A stretch of 64,000 nucleotides of DNA from Bacillus sp. NP157 (GCA_018889975.1 CP076546.1:4402501-4466500); one strand, 5' to 3'. Shown: positions 8,811 through 18,322, counted from the stretch's first letter. Numbers and translations are program-made. The notes: generated by a model from the letters alone, not told the origin.

Positions 8811-9464
8811 TCAGATCTCGCGATTGCCGACGATAACGACGTCGGCGCGGCGTCTGGCGAACAGGCCGACGCAGACGATGCCGGTGATCTGGTTGAGCTG
8901 GGCCTCCAGCGACACCGGATCGGTGATGCGCCAGTGGTGCACGTCGATGATCCAGTTGCCGTTGTCGGTGGTGACGCCGTCGCGCCACACCGGCGTGCCG
9001 CCCATGGCGGTGATTTCGCGCGCGACCAGGCTGCGCGCCATCGGGATGACCTCGATGGGCAGCGGGAAGGTGCCCAGCGTTTCGACCTGCTTGGTCGCAT
9101 CGATGATGCAGACGAACTTATCCGACGCGGACGCGACGATCTTCTCGCGGGTGAGCGCGGCGCCGCCGCCCTTGATCAGGCACTTGTTCGCATCGCACTC
9201 GTCGGCGCCGTCGACATACAGATCGAGGCGGCCCGCGGCATTCAGGTCCATCACGTCGAAGCCGAGCTTGCGCAGGCGGTCGCTCGACGCTTCGGAACTC
9301 GACACGCAGGCCTTGATGTAATCGCGGTACTGCGGCAGTTCGTCGATGAAGAAATTCACCGTCGAGCCGGTGCCGACGCCGATGATCCGGCCCTTCGGGC
9401 CATTGCCGACGTACTTGAACGCAGCGGTTTCGGCGGCGAGGCGCTTCTCGTTGTCCTGGCTCAT
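8811..9464 (-). CDS. rpiA: Ribose-5-phosphate isomerase A
   Basis: This 217-residue enzyme interconverts ribose-5-phosphate and ribulose-5-phosphate in the pentose phosphate pathway. The phosphate-binding GTGSTVN loop, the DGADE acidic motif and [11 protein letters not shown] are all intact, as in RpiA. The start codon overlaps the stop of the upstream EVE-domain gene (ATGA), so the EVE gene, rpiA and ygfA form one transcription unit. Confidence 0.97.
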   Translation of the reverse strand: MSQDNEKRLAAETAAFKYVGNGPKGRIIGVGTGSTVNFFIDELPQYRDYIKACVSSSEASSDRLRKLGFDVMDLNAAGRLDLYVDGADECDANKCLIKGGGAALTREKIVASASDKFVCIIDATKQVETLGTFPLPIEVIPMARSLVAREITAMGGTPVWRDGVTTDNGNWIIDVHHWRITDPVSLEAQLNQITGIVCVGLFARRRADVVIVGNREI

Positions 9465-9919
9465 GCTTTTTCCAGCTTGAGGATGAAATCCCAGTCGCCC
9501 TTCGCCACGGGCATGACGGAAAGGCGGTTGCCCTTGCGTACCAGTGGCATGTCGGCCAGCTCGTCGTGCGTTTTCAGCTCGTCCAGCGAGATGGTGCGCT
9601 TCAGCTTGCGCTCGAACTTCACGTCGACCAGCATCCAGCGCGGTTCTTCACGTTTCGCTGTTTCGTCGTAGTACTTCGACTTCGCATTGAACTGGCTTTC
9701 GTCCGGATAGGCCGGCGAGGCCACCGAGGCGATGCCGACGATGCCGGGTACGTCCGTGTTCGAGTGATAGAAGAAGATCTTGTCGCCGACCTTCATGCCG
9801 TCGCGCATGAAGTTCCGTGCCTGGTAGTTGCGCACGCCGTCCCACGGTTCGACACCCTTGCGTTGCAGGTCGTCGATGGAGAAGGCATCCGGCTCGGACT
9901 TCATGAGCCAGTACTTCAT
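9461..9919 (-). CDS. EVE domain protein
   Basis: This 152-residue protein starts [17 protein letters not shown] and continues [14 protein letters not shown], the hallmark of EVE domains (thymocyte nuclear protein 1 type), which are PUA-like readers of modified bases. In bacteria many stand-alone EVE proteins sit in core metabolic neighbourhoods, often beside ygfA and zapA as here. It overlaps the neighbouring genes by 4 bases on both sides. Ligand is not known from sequence. Confidence 0.93.
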   Translation of the reverse strand: MKYWLMKSEPDAFSIDDLQRKGVEPWDGVRNYQARNFMRDGMKVGDKIFFYHSNTDVPGIVGIASVASPAYPDESQFNAKSKYYDETAKREEPRWMLVDVKFERKLKRTISLDELKTHDELADMPLVRKGNRLSVMPVAKGDWDFILKLEKA

Positions 9920-10527
9920 TCAGCGCCGTCCGTGCAGTCGATCAGCTCTTTTTCGGTGGCGATGTAATCGAGCTTGATGTCCCACTCGGCGGTTTCGATG
10001 CCGGGCAGCTCCTGGAAGGAGTAGCCGACGCCCACCAGCAACGGCTGTGCGGGGCGCTTCTGGCCACGCAGGAACTCGAAGCTGCGGTCGTAGTAGCCGC
10101 CGCCGAAGCCAAGCCGGTTGCCCTTGCGGTCGAAGCCGAGCAGGGGCACCAGTACGAGGTCGAGCTTGTCGGCCTCGATGACGTTCTTCGCGGCCTTCGG
10201 CTCGGGGATGCCGAGCTCGTTGGATTCGACGTCTTCACCCGTCGCCCACGGGGCGAAGGTGAGCCGGCGCTTGCCGCCCACTTTGGTGACGATGGGCAGG
10301 TAAAAGGTCTGGCCACGGTCGGCCAGCGGGCCGATGGCGACGTTCAGCGGCAATTCGCCGCCCGTGGCCCAGTAGCCGGCCACGTGCTTGTCGGTAAGGA
10401 ATTCGGGGAGTTGTTCCAGCGCGGCGCGCAGGCCGGAAGCCGCCGCCACCCGCTCGGCGGGCTTGAGCTCGCGTCGGCGCTGGACAAGATCGGCCCGCAA
10501 TTCACGTCTTTCAGGGAGCTTTGACAT
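9916..10527 (-). CDS. ygfA: 5-formyltetrahydrofolate cyclo-ligase
   Basis: This 203-residue enzyme converts 5-formyl-THF to 5,10-methenyl-THF using ATP. The family motif LGFGGGYYDR is present near residue 145, along with the N-terminal basic helix (RRELRADLVQRRREL) that binds nucleotide. It follows 6S RNA, the arrangement conserved across many proteobacteria, where the RNA and ygfA share a transcript. Confidence 0.95.
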   Translation of the reverse strand: MSKLPERRELRADLVQRRRELKPAERVAAASGLRAALEQLPEFLTDKHVAGYWATGGELPLNVAIGPLADRGQTFYLPIVTKVGGKRRLTFAPWATGEDVESNELGIPEPKAAKNVIEADKLDLVLVPLLGFDRKGNRLGFGGGYYDRSFEFLRGQKRPAQPLLVGVGYSFQELPGIETAEWDIKLDYIATEKELIDCTDGAE

Positions 10528-10633
10528 GGTCGTTCAGCCGAACGGCACGGTCTGGGCGCCCGCGAGCCGCCATGGCCCGGTGCCGCGGGCTAGGCGCTGA
10601 CAGGCCCCGTGGGGGCCTGCCGGCAAAAAGAAA

Positions 10634-10823
10634 GAGGCGTTCTCCGCGATGCCGCTGCGCACCAAACGACCTTGATCCAAAGGATCAGGTGGGAGAGCCA
10701 CGCGGTCTCAAGGCTTTCCGTACGAAGGCGGACATGCACAACAACCACGTAAGGCCGACCCGGGGTCGTATGTAGGAACAAGGCAAATGTAAAGTGCGCT
10801 GGCGAACATCGCAGGGAACGCCC
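10634..10823 (-). ncRNA. ssrS: 6S RNA
   Basis: The gap between zapA and ygfA holds a sequence that folds as 6S RNA. The 5' end (GGGCGTTCCCTGCGATG) pairs with the 3' end (CATCGCGGAGAACGCC) to make the closing stem. A 3'-side hairpin, CCTGATCC-TTT-GGATCAAGG, matches the typical hairpin before that stem. The zapA-ssrS-ygfA order is conserved in gammaproteobacteria. 6S RNA mimics an open promoter and binds sigma-70 RNA polymerase. The ends are estimated from pairing. Confidence 0.88.
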
Positions 10824-10828
10824 AGCGC

Positions 10829-11128
10829 CTATTTTACCGATGCGTCGAGCAGACCATCAAGCTTTCTTCGCAAAGCGGCCAGTCCGTCGGTCAGCGACTG
10901 TTCCTGCGTGCCGTGTTTTGCACGCAATGTGAGCAGGTCGTGGGCGATGCTGACGGCGGCCAGCACGGCGATGCGATCGAAACCCGGCACTTTAGCGCTG
11001 GACTTCAGTTCACGCATCTTGTCGTCGAGGAACCGGGCGGCAGCCACCAGGCCTTCGCGCTCTTCGGGCGCGCAGGCAATGTGGAATTCACGGTCGAGCA
11101 GGCGCAGGGCGACGGGTTCGCTGGTCAT
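10829..11128 (-). CDS. zapA: Cell division protein ZapA
   Basis: This 99-residue protein stabilises FtsZ protofilaments at midcell. It has the N-terminal EPVALRLLDREF strand region, the ACAPEEREGLVAAARFLDDKM helix typical of ZapA, and a C-terminal coiled coil. It lies 17 bases after the zapB-like gene and just before 6S RNA, the normal family context. Confidence 0.93.
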   Translation of the reverse strand: MTSEPVALRLLDREFHIACAPEEREGLVAAARFLDDKMRELKSSAKVPGFDRIAVLAAVSIAHDLLTLRAKHGTQEQSLTDGLAALRRKLDGLLDASVK

Positions 11129-11145
11129 GGCATTCGATGCTGGGG

Positions 11146-11370
11146 TCAGCCCGTGTTCTCGAGCGCTTTCAGGCGCTGGATCATGGCTTCGACGCGGCTG
11201 CGGGCCTGCTCGTTGCGCGCCATCAGGCTGGAACGCTCGTTAGCCAGCTGTTCCTGGCTGTGACGCAGGCTACGGTTTTCTTCCGTCAGGCGACGGACGG
11301 TATCGACGAGCCGGTCGAGCGTAGCGCTCAGGGCTTCCAATTCAGTCTTGAAGGCGTCCGGGTTCGTCAT
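11146..11370 (-). CDS. ZapB-like coiled-coil protein, TIGR02449 type
   Basis: This 74-residue protein is almost wholly coiled coil, with heptads through LEALSATLDRLVDTVRRLT and an ENRSLRHSQ motif. It matches the small TIGR02449/ZapB-like proteins encoded before zapA in Xanthomonadales and Pseudomonas. Probable role is in Z-ring organisation through ZapA; this is inference from position and fold. Confidence 0.85.
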   Translation of the reverse strand: MTNPDAFKTELEALSATLDRLVDTVRRLTEENRSLRHSQEQLANERSSLMARNEQARSRVEAMIQRLKALENTG

Positions 11371-11485
11371 GCGCGGACTATAACAGGGCTGCCGCGGTTG
11401 TCAGCAGGCCGTGAAGGGTAAAAGCGGCGCGATCGCGGTGGCCGTGTGCATTAGACTTCAGGCCGATCCTAGAGGAGTACCCGCC

Positions 11486-12052
11486 ATGTCGGCTAACCAG
11501 ACCGTCGACCCCGAAGATATCGCCGAGCTCATCGGCCGCTGCAAGCTGGCCACGTCGGTGAGCGAGTTCCACGGCTCGCTGGTCGGTTACATCAGCGCCG
11601 GCGGCGGATTCCCTGCCGGTAACGTGTTGGACGCGCTGCAAATCGAGCCCGATCCCGCGCCGGATACCGAGGAACTGGCGATGCTGGCCCGGCTGCGCCA
11701 CCAGACCGAAGAGTGGATGGCCGACACCGACCTGAGCTTCATGCCCTGGGTGCCCGATGAGGAATCGCCGTTGCACGAGCGCGTGGAAGGCCTGGCCGAC
11801 TGGACCCGTGGCTTCCTCGGCGGCTTCGGCCTGGGCGGCTCGCCCGAGGCGGCGAAGGCGTTGAGCGAAGATGCGCGTGAAATCCTCCGAGACATGGCCA
11901 CGATCGCGTCCACCGAAGTGACCCTCGACGAAGACGTCGACGGCGACGAGGCCTCGCTGATCGAGCTGGAAGAGTACGTGCGCGTCGGCGCACTGACCCT
12001 CCACGCCGAAATGGCCGCCCGCCGGGAGCCATCGAGCGACACCCTGCATTGA
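11486..12052 (+). CDS. UPF0149 (YgfB/YecA-like) family protein
   Basis: This 188-residue acidic helical protein has the family signature SEFHGSLVGYISAGG near the N-terminus and a WTRGFLGGFGL motif mid-chain. UPF0149 proteins of the YgfB type lie beside pepP in many gammaproteobacteria, as here. In Pseudomonas YgfB antagonises the alpA/ampDh3 regulatory path, but function in this genus is not established. The ATG at 11486 follows an AGAGGAG ribosome-binding site. It is divergent from the zapA operon. Confidence 0.88.
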   Translation: MSANQTVDPEDIAELIGRCKLATSVSEFHGSLVGYISAGGGFPAGNVLDALQIEPDPAPDTEELAMLARLRHQTEEWMADTDLSFMPWVPDEESPLHERVEGLADWTRGFLGGFGLGGSPEAAKALSEDAREILRDMATIASTEVTLDEDVDGDEASLIELEEYVRVGALTLHAEMAARREPSSDTLH

Positions 12053-13320
12053 TCGCGCCCGCCGAATACGCCCGGCGCCGCCGGGAACTGATGCGCATGG
12101 CCGGCGAGGATGCCGTGCTTATCCTGGCCGCCGCGCCGGAGCGCATGCGCAATTCGGACGCGCCGTGGCCGTACCGGCAGGACTCGGACTTCCACTACCT
12201 GACCGGCTTCGGCGAACCCGAGGCCGTGCTGGCACTGCTGCCCGGCCGCGCCCACGGCGAAACCGTGTTGTTCTGCCGCGAGCGCGACGCCGAACGCGAG
12301 CGCTGGGACGGCGAGCGCATGGGCACCGACCGTGCCGCCCGCGAGCTCAGGCTGGACGACGCGTTTCCGATCGATGACATCGACGACATCCTGCCCGGCA
12401 TGATCGAAGGGCGGGCCCGGGTGTACTGCCACTTCGGCCAGGAACCCGACTTCGACTCCCGCCTGCTGGCCTGGATGCGCCGGCTGCGCACGGCGCGCGG
12501 TGGCGGCGTGGTGCCGAAGGACCTGGTCGCACTCGGCCACCTGCTCCATGACCTGCGCCTGTTCAAGTCGAAGGACGAACTGGCCCTGATGCGTCGCTCG
12601 GCCGAAGTCGCCGGCGCCGCGCACATCGCGGCGATGGCCATGGCCCGACCGGGCGTGGCGGAATACGAGATCGAAGGGGAGATCCTCCGCACCATCCGCA
12701 GCCGCGGCGCCGTGCCGGCGTTCCCGCCGACCATCGCGGGCGGGGCGAACGCCTGCATCATGCATTACCAGGCCAACCGCGCCACGTTGCGCGCGGGTGA
12801 CCTGTTGCTGGTGGATGCGGGCGCCGAAGTGGACTGTTACGCGTCCGACATCACCCGCACGTACCCGGTCGACGGCAGCTTCAGCCCGGCGCAGCGCGCG
12901 TTGTACGACATCGTGCACGAAGCGCAGCTTGCCGCGATCGATGCGGTGCGCCCCGGCCGCTCGTTCGCCGATTCGCACGACGCGGCCGTGCGGGTCATCG
13001 CCGAAGGCCTTTGCGCGCTCGGCATCCTGAAGGGCGGTGCGCAGCGCGCCATCGCCGACGGCACCTACAAGACGTACTTCCCCAGCAAGACCGGGCACTG
13101 GCTCGGCCTGGACGTGCACGACGTCGGCGACTACCGCATCGACGGCGAACCACGCGTGCTCGAGGAAGGCATGGTGCTCACGGTGGAACCCGGGATCTAC
13201 GTGCCGCCGAACGACAAGGGCGTGGCAGAGCAGTGGCGTGGCATCGGCATACGCATCGAAGACGACGTGGTCGTGACCCGGGGCGCACCCGAGGTCATGA
13301 CCGCGATGGTGCCTCGCTGA
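12049..13320 (+). CDS. pepP: Xaa-Pro aminopeptidase (M24B)
   Basis: This 423-residue metallopeptidase removes N-terminal residues before proline. Metal ligands are visible: D in LLVDAGAEVD, D in ASDITRTYP, H in GHWLGLDVHD, E in VEPGIYVP and E in IRIEDDVV. The N-terminal creatinase-like domain begins AEYARRRREL as in PepP. The start is a TTG overlapping the UPF0149 stop (TTGA); the first ATG, 14 codons later, would cut the conserved first helix, so TTG is preferred. Confidence 0.93.
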   Translation: MIAPAEYARRRRELMRMAGEDAVLILAAAPERMRNSDAPWPYRQDSDFHYLTGFGEPEAVLALLPGRAHGETVLFCRERDAERERWDGERMGTDRAARELRLDDAFPIDDIDDILPGMIEGRARVYCHFGQEPDFDSRLLAWMRRLRTARGGGVVPKDLVALGHLLHDLRLFKSKDELALMRRSAEVAGAAHIAAMAMARPGVAEYEIEGEILRTIRSRGAVPAFPPTIAGGANACIMHYQANRATLRAGDLLLVDAGAEVDCYASDITRTYPVDGSFSPAQRALYDIVHEAQLAAIDAVRPGRSFADSHDAAVRVIAEGLCALGILKGGAQRAIADGTYKTYFPSKTGHWLGLDVHDVGDYRIDGEPRVLEEGMVLTVEPGIYVPPNDKGVAEQWRGIGIRIEDDVVVTRGAPEVMTAMVPR

Positions 13321-13332
13321 CGCGCGACCGGA

Positions 13333-14658
13333 TCAGCCCAACAACGCAAACGCATCCCGCGTCAGGTTCTCCGGCTCGCCGGTGGTGCAGACCACGTCGT
13401 CTTCGATGCGAATGCCGCCGTACTTGCGGAATGCATCCACCTTCGCCCAGTCGACCTCACCGGACATCGGGCCGTTCTTCAGCTCGGCCAGCAACATGTC
13501 GATGAAATAGATGCCTGGTTCGATCGTCACCACCATGCCGGCTTCCAGCTTGCGGGTGAGGCGCAGGTACGGATGGCCTTCCGGTTTGGCGATGGTGCCG
13601 CCGGTTTCCGAGGCCTGGAAGCCGCCGACGTCGTGCACCTGCATGCCGATGCCATGGCCCAGGCCATGCGGGAAGAACACCGACGACACGCCGGACTCCA
13701 CGGCGCTTTCGGCGCTCATGCGGATGAAGCCGTGTTCGCGCAGCACGCCGGCGAGCACGTGGTGGGCGTGGACGTGCAGTTCCGGATAGCTCTGGCCATC
13801 GCGGACCATGGCCACGAACGAGCGCTCGGCGGCATCGACCGAATCGATCAGTGCCTGGAATTCGCCGAACCCCTTGCCCGCGTAGGTGCGGGTGATGTCG
13901 CTGGCATAGCCTGCCGCGCTGGCGCCGGCATCGATCAGGAACGAACGGCTCTCGGCCGGCGCCTTGCGATCGAAGTTGGTGTAATGCAGGACGGCGCCGT
14001 GCTCGTTGGTGCAGACGATGCTGGAGTACGGCAGTTCCGCATCGGTCTGGCCCACGGCCGCGAGGTAGGCCTGGTGGATGCCGAGTTCGCTGGCGCCCGC
14101 GCGGAACGCCTGCTCGGCGGCACGATGGCCACGCGTGCCACGACGGCTTGCTTCGCGCATCAGCTCCAGCTCGTATGGGGTCTTGTACGCGCGGTGGTAA
14201 TGCAGGTGGTCGATCACCGCCGTCGGGTTGTTCGGCTGGACCTGGTCGGCGCCGCAGTGCTGGTCACCGATGATCGCGCTGCGCGACAGCGTGGCGGGGA
14301 GCGCGGACAGCGCATCGGCGGCCTTGCGCACCGTGACGATGTCGAAATGCTCGACCCAGTAACCGGTCGGCGCTTCGGGCACCACGTGCCAGTAATCGTG
14401 CGGTTGCAGGAACACCAGCTTCGGCTTGTTCCCCGGCGTATAGACCAGCCAGCTACCCGGCGCGTCGACCAGTGGCAGCCAGTGCTTGAAATGCGGGTTG
14501 ACCACGAACGGATAGTCCTGGTCGTCGAGGAACTTGGTGATCGGTCGGCCGGCCGGGACGACAAGGTGGTCGAAACCGCCACGCGCCAGCGCGGTGTCGG
14601 CGCGCTCGCGCAAGGTGGCGAGGTGTTGCGGATACAGCGCGGCCAGCGCGTCGTTCAT
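13333..14658 (-). CDS. pepQ: Xaa-Pro dipeptidase (M24B)
   Basis: This 441-residue enzyme cleaves dipeptides with C-terminal proline. M24 metal ligands appear in FLIDAGASAAGYASDITRTY, in HGLGHGIGMQVHDVGG, in TIEPGIYF and in IRIEDDVVCT. The long N-terminal domain and the HWLPLVDAPGSW segment fit bacterial PepQ rather than PepP. It converges on pepP with only 12 bases between stops, giving two proline peptidases tail to tail. The start follows a GGAG site. Confidence 0.92.
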   Translation of the reverse strand: MNDALAALYPQHLATLRERADTALARGGFDHLVVPAGRPITKFLDDQDYPFVVNPHFKHWLPLVDAPGSWLVYTPGNKPKLVFLQPHDYWHVVPEAPTGYWVEHFDIVTVRKAADALSALPATLSRSAIIGDQHCGADQVQPNNPTAVIDHLHYHRAYKTPYELELMREASRRGTRGHRAAEQAFRAGASELGIHQAYLAAVGQTDAELPYSSIVCTNEHGAVLHYTNFDRKAPAESRSFLIDAGASAAGYASDITRTYAGKGFGEFQALIDSVDAAERSFVAMVRDGQSYPELHVHAHHVLAGVLREHGFIRMSAESAVESGVSSVFFPHGLGHGIGMQVHDVGGFQASETGGTIAKPEGHPYLRLTRKLEAGMVVTIEPGIYFIDMLLAELKNGPMSGEVDWAKVDAFRKYGGIRIEDDVVCTTGEPENLTRDAFALLG

Positions 14659-14704
14659 CGTCGATCTCCGGGGGATGGGGAGTGGGAAAACCCCAATGGT
14701 GCGC

Positions 14705-15313
14705 CTACGCCGCGGAGAACACCACGGTGAAATCGCCGGCCAGGTCGCCCAGGCGCTGGCGCAGGGCCATCGCGGCGTGGTCCTGGCCGTCGAGGAAATG
14801 GCGCAGGTGCACGCCATGCAGGCTGATCGCGAAGTGGCCCACGGCGAAGTCGTGGCCGGGCGACTGCCAGGTGGTCAGCGGTGTCCAGGTCGAGCAGGCC
14901 GGGCAGGCGACGAAGGCCGAATCCGGCGCGTCGCACCACACCGACAGTGCCTCTTCCAGCGCGTCGCTGCCTTCGTCGCCGGGAGCGAGCGTGGCGCGGC
15001 ATTGCGGGCAGCGGATGGTGAAGCTGCCGTCGTAACGGCAGAAGATCCCGTTCTCGCGACCGCCGTCGACCATGTGCGCGCCCTGGCCGTCGACCCGCCA
15101 GCGGTGCCCGCTGGCATGCAGGCCAATGGCGAAGATGCCGGTGTCGACGCTCAGCGGAAGGTCGAGCAGGGCGAAGGGCGCGTCTTCGCCTTCGTTAGGG
15201 CGCGGCGCGATCGTGCCGTCGCCGACCAGCTTCAGGTAAAGGCTGTTGGCGGCCGCGGCGGCGTCGTCGCGTTCGAGGTCGGTGTCGACGAGGAGGGTGG
15301 TGGGGTGATTCAT
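14705..15313 (-). CDS. Uncharacterised zinc-ribbon-like protein
   Basis: This 202-residue protein has two CxxC pairs, CPQC at 102-105 and CPAC at 137-140, which could form one zinc ribbon. The N-terminal half is rich in acidic residues and begins with TTLLVDTDLERDDAAAAANSLYLKLV. The C-terminal part, HFAISLHGVHLRHFLDGQDH, has many histidines. I do not recognise a named family. There is no signal peptide or membrane helix, so it is likely cytosolic. The ATG lies 45 bp past the divergent limit of its upstream neighbour and may use its own promoter. Confidence 0.7.
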   Translation of the reverse strand: MNHPTTLLVDTDLERDDAAAAANSLYLKLVGDGTIAPRPNEGEDAPFALLDLPLSVDTGIFAIGLHASGHRWRVDGQGAHMVDGGRENGIFCRYDGSFTIRCPQCRATLAPGDEGSDALEEALSVWCDAPDSAFVACPACSTWTPLTTWQSPGHDFAVGHFAISLHGVHLRHFLDGQDHAAMALRQRLGDLAGDFTVVFSAA

Positions 15314-15369
15314 TGGCGCGATGGTCGCCCTGCGTGGCGCCCGGGTAAAGCGCCACCGATGGTTACCGT

Positions 15370-15717
15370 TCAGTCGGCCGGCGGCCCGATCCACTCGTCG
15401 ATGGCACGGACGTCGTCCTCGCTGCCGGAGATGATCCGGTAACCCGACCAGAACTGGCCAGCCGAGGCGGCCGGTTCATGCCACTGTTCCTGGATGCCGA
15501 TCACCACCGCATGCTCACGGTGCTGGGCGTCCGGGAGGTGGAAGGTGACCTGGTGCACGGCGCCCGTGCGCGGCTCGCGCGTGCCCAGCAACATCATGCC
15601 GGTGGCCGACAGGTTGCCGAGCTGGCCGAGCACTGCGTCGTTCATGACGTCGACGACGGGCATCGGCGAGCTGGCACGCTTGCGCGGGGCGCGACGCTGT
15701 TCGAATTCGGATTTCAT
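15370..15717 (-). CDS. PilZ domain protein
   Basis: This 115-residue single-domain protein has the c-di-GMP-binding RRAPRKR box (RxxxR type) at residues 8-14 and the NLSATG motif ([D/N]xSxxG) at 34-39. Both ligand motifs appear intact, so nucleotide binding is likely. Its start overlaps the DUF1631 gene's stop by 4 bases; a c-di-GMP receptor coupled to a DUF1631 protein is a common pair in Xanthomonadales. Confidence 0.92.
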   Translation of the reverse strand: MKSEFEQRRAPRKRASSPMPVVDVMNDAVLGQLGNLSATGMMLLGTREPRTGAVHQVTFHLPDAQHREHAVVIGIQEQWHEPAASAGQFWSGYRIISGSEDDVRAIDEWIGPPAD

Positions 15718-17924
15718 GCGCGACCCGCCATGCGTTCGTTGCTAACCCGTTCGCGTCGCAACGCGCGGGCGACGGCCTGCCACGCGCGATCGATCAGCGG
15801 CGTGCGTTCTTCGCGCCACTCGTGGGCTTCGCCGGTGGAAACCAGCCTGGCCAGCCGGGTCAGGTCCATGTCTTCGCTGCGCATGCCGCGCTGGTTCACG
15901 AACAGGCAGCGGCCCGTGGACGGGGAGAACCAGGCCAGCTTGCGCCGGACCACTTCGCCATCGGGCTGGGTGAATTCGAACCACGAGCCGAAGCGCAGGC
16001 TGGCAAAGCCTTCGTAGACGGCCTGCGCCGCGGGGTCCAGGGCGGTCGGTTCGACCGTTGCCACGGGTTCGCCGTGCGCCGTGCCTTCGCCCAGGCGTGG
16101 ACGCTGCTTGAGGCGCATCGCCACGTCGGTGCTGGTGAGGTCGTCGTCGGTCTGCTTCTGCTGGGCCGGCTCGAACAGGCCGGCAGCCACCTGGGCGGCT
16201 TCCGACGGATGCATGCCCAGGTGTTCCAGGCCGCGCTCGACTTCCTGGCGCAGCTTCTGGCGATCGGCCACGGGCCGGCGACCGAGCAACTGGTCGGTGA
16301 CGCCGAGGCAGTGCAGGTAGGCTTCGCCGGTCTCGCCGCCGCGCAGGATATGTAGCGCAAGTACGTCGGCCCAGGTCCGCTCCAGCAGGATGCGCAGCAC
16401 CCCGCGCGGCACGGTACCGCTGCCCATCCGCTCGCCCATCACTTCGGACGCACGCTGGCGTGCGCGCTCGAGGCGATCGCGGCCTTCCATCGCTTCGATC
16501 TGGCGGCGCTCGGCGACATGCGCCTTGCGCGACAGCTGGGCGATCTGCTGTTCGATGTCGGCACGCCAGGCCGGGTCGATGACCTGAGCGGTGCTGGCTT
16601 CTACGACCAGGCGCTCGAGGCGATCCACCAGGTTCGCGTCCGGCTCGCCTTCCGCCGAATCCAGCCAGTGGTGGGCGGCTTCGCTCACGGTGTTGAGCAG
16701 CTGGCGTGCCGGGTGTTCCGGCTGGTCGAAGAAGCCGCGATCGTTCACCGCGGCGCGCAGCATCGGCCACTGCAGGCCGCCAAGCACGGCGCGGCCGGCG
16801 CTGGTGGCGCCCAGCTGCTGGCTGAGGTTCTGGAACAGCATGGCGGTGAGTTCGACCGTGTCGCCCTGTTCCAGGGTGAGTTCGGCCGGCGGCGAACCTG
16901 CCGGGCGGCCGCGGTTGAGCTGGGCCAGCAGTTCGTCGCGCAGGGCGCCGGCGCTGCGGATCTCGCGCTGCGCGGCGTCGGTGACTTCGCTGACGTGGCC
17001 CTGCAGGGCGAGCAGGGCGGTCTGCAGTTCGTCGTCCGAGGCCAGCCGGCCCGGCGCGAAGCCAGCGCCGCGGCCGGTCTGGGCGCGTTCGGCCAGCAGG
17101 CGGCGCAGGCTTTCCAGCACGCCGATGTGGCCTTCGGTCCCGCTCGGGGCGGTGCCGGTGGCTTCCGTCGCGGCCGGCGCTTCGCCGGGACGGCCGCGCC
17201 GTTCGGCGGCGGGCGTGCTGGTGACGCGGACGTTCGGGTAGACGCGGAAGCCGGGCAGGATGCCGCGGGTCCGGTAGTGTTCGTTCAGGGCGCCGTAGAA
17301 AGCTTCGCTGTGGCCGAGCACGCGGGTGTCCACGGCCTGGAACAGGATCAGCCGGTGGGCGGGTGCCAGGGGCATGTTTTCCATGGCGGCCTGCAGCGCG
17401 GCGGTCAGTGCGCGCGGGCCGGCCGGCAGGGCGTCGCCTTCCAGCGGCGGCGTGCCGGAGAGCACGGCCAGCCGGTAGCCGAGTTCGAACAGGCTGCTGG
17501 CGCTGCGTGCCTCGGCGCGCGCGGCCATGCTGGACAGGGCGTCGGTCTGTTCCTGTTCTTCCGGATCGACCAGGCTGAGGTTGAGGCCGCCGTATTCCGT
17601 GCTGGCCGGGCGGTTGTCGGTGGACTCGCCGAGGCGGCGGAATCGTTCGGACAGGTGCGCGGCGAAGCGGTTGCGGAAGGCGGGGCCTTCCCGCTGGACA
17701 ATGCCGCGGCTCTCGAAGCAGTCCTGCTGCTCGAGGTGGTTGCGGCTGCTTTCGGCGATGGCGAACATGCGCTGGTCGAAGTCGCGGAGCGATTCGCGCA
17801 GGGGCATGTCGAGCCAGGTCAGGCATAGGGATAACCCCTGTTGTGCCTCGCGTTCGGCGCGCGGCGACAGGGCGACGGGATACGGACCCGTCCGACCGAA
17901 CGGCGGCGTGCCTGAAGAACTCAT
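15714..17924 (-). CDS. DUF1631 family protein
   Basis: This 736-residue protein belongs to the DUF1631 family, often mislabelled thymidine phosphorylase. Characteristic parts are the C-terminal GSWFEFTQPDGEVVRRKLAW segment, a PilZ-like beta fold that compares to c-di-GMP-linked domains, and the QRGMRSEDMD region after it. The middle is long and helical, with Ala/Gln-rich stretches. No catalytic motif is seen. The gene is coupled to the PilZ gene, which suggests a shared c-di-GMP-dependent role; this is inference. Confidence 0.85.
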   Translation of the reverse strand: MSSSGTPPFGRTGPYPVALSPRAEREAQQGLSLCLTWLDMPLRESLRDFDQRMFAIAESSRNHLEQQDCFESRGIVQREGPAFRNRFAAHLSERFRRLGESTDNRPASTEYGGLNLSLVDPEEQEQTDALSSMAARAEARSASSLFELGYRLAVLSGTPPLEGDALPAGPRALTAALQAAMENMPLAPAHRLILFQAVDTRVLGHSEAFYGALNEHYRTRGILPGFRVYPNVRVTSTPAAERRGRPGEAPAATEATGTAPSGTEGHIGVLESLRRLLAERAQTGRGAGFAPGRLASDDELQTALLALQGHVSEVTDAAQREIRSAGALRDELLAQLNRGRPAGSPPAELTLEQGDTVELTAMLFQNLSQQLGATSAGRAVLGGLQWPMLRAAVNDRGFFDQPEHPARQLLNTVSEAAHHWLDSAEGEPDANLVDRLERLVVEASTAQVIDPAWRADIEQQIAQLSRKAHVAERRQIEAMEGRDRLERARQRASEVMGERMGSGTVPRGVLRILLERTWADVLALHILRGGETGEAYLHCLGVTDQLLGRRPVADRQKLRQEVERGLEHLGMHPSEAAQVAAGLFEPAQQKQTDDDLTSTDVAMRLKQRPRLGEGTAHGEPVATVEPTALDPAAQAVYEGFASLRFGSWFEFTQPDGEVVRRKLAWFSPSTGRCLFVNQRGMRSEDMDLTRLARLVSTGEAHEWREERTPLIDRAWQAVARALRRERVSNERMAGRA

Positions 17925-18046
17925 GAGTTAGGCCCCTCCCCGGCCGTGTCGTAAGTTTAGATGGGGGTCACATCTGTGCGCCAGCTTTTATGCGAAGGGC
18001 ATTAGGTCTAGTCCAACGGACGTATGGCCAGCCCCGCTTCCGCGCG

Positions 18047-18096
18047 GCGCTCGGGCGTGGTCGCAGGAGCAGCGCTCGGGCGTGGTCGCAGGACCA
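18047..18096. repeat. Tandem duplication of a 25-base unit
   Basis: Two head-to-tail copies of a unit beginning GCGCTCGGGCGTGGTCGCAG occur at 18047-18071 and 18072-18096 with a single mismatch. The unit is the same flank that precedes the CTGCTCAGACAG end of the other modules, so a local slippage duplicated the module flank. Confidence 0.9.
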
Positions 18097-18233
18097 GCCC
18101 TGGGCGCCCACCCTCGCTGCTCAGACAGGTCCTCCGCGTTCGATAAGGTTGGCCGCAGCCGCGGCCCATGTACTTATTGGCCTACGGCCGCTCACTTGTG
18201 CGGAACTCGCCTCGAGGGTGGGCGCCGAGGGCT
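18096..18233 (+). repeat. REP-bounded module 1, short type
   Basis: The left end AGCCCTGGGCGCCCACCCTC and right end GAGGGTGGGCGCCGAGGGCT are inverted copies of each other. Inside, CTGCTCAGACAG follows the left end and GAACTCGCC precedes the right end. The interior has a GGCCGCAGCCGCGGCC palindrome and ATTGGCCTACGGCCG. It is the near-reverse complement of the module at 43252-43390. A forward REP follows it. As RNA it would fold into one long stem. Confidence 0.85.
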
Positions 18234-18300
18234 GTTCTCGCAGCTCGCGCGCGACATGTGGGAAACCGGCCTGGGGCCTGACCCGACGCTGCTTGCCGTT

Positions 18301-18322
18301 GTAGGAGCGCGCCTGCGCGCGA
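18301..18322 (+). repeat. REP hairpin, forward copy
   Basis: Forward 22-base REP that closes the right side of module 1. It has the same orientation as that module, counting the CTGCTCAGACAG end as the front. Confidence 0.88.
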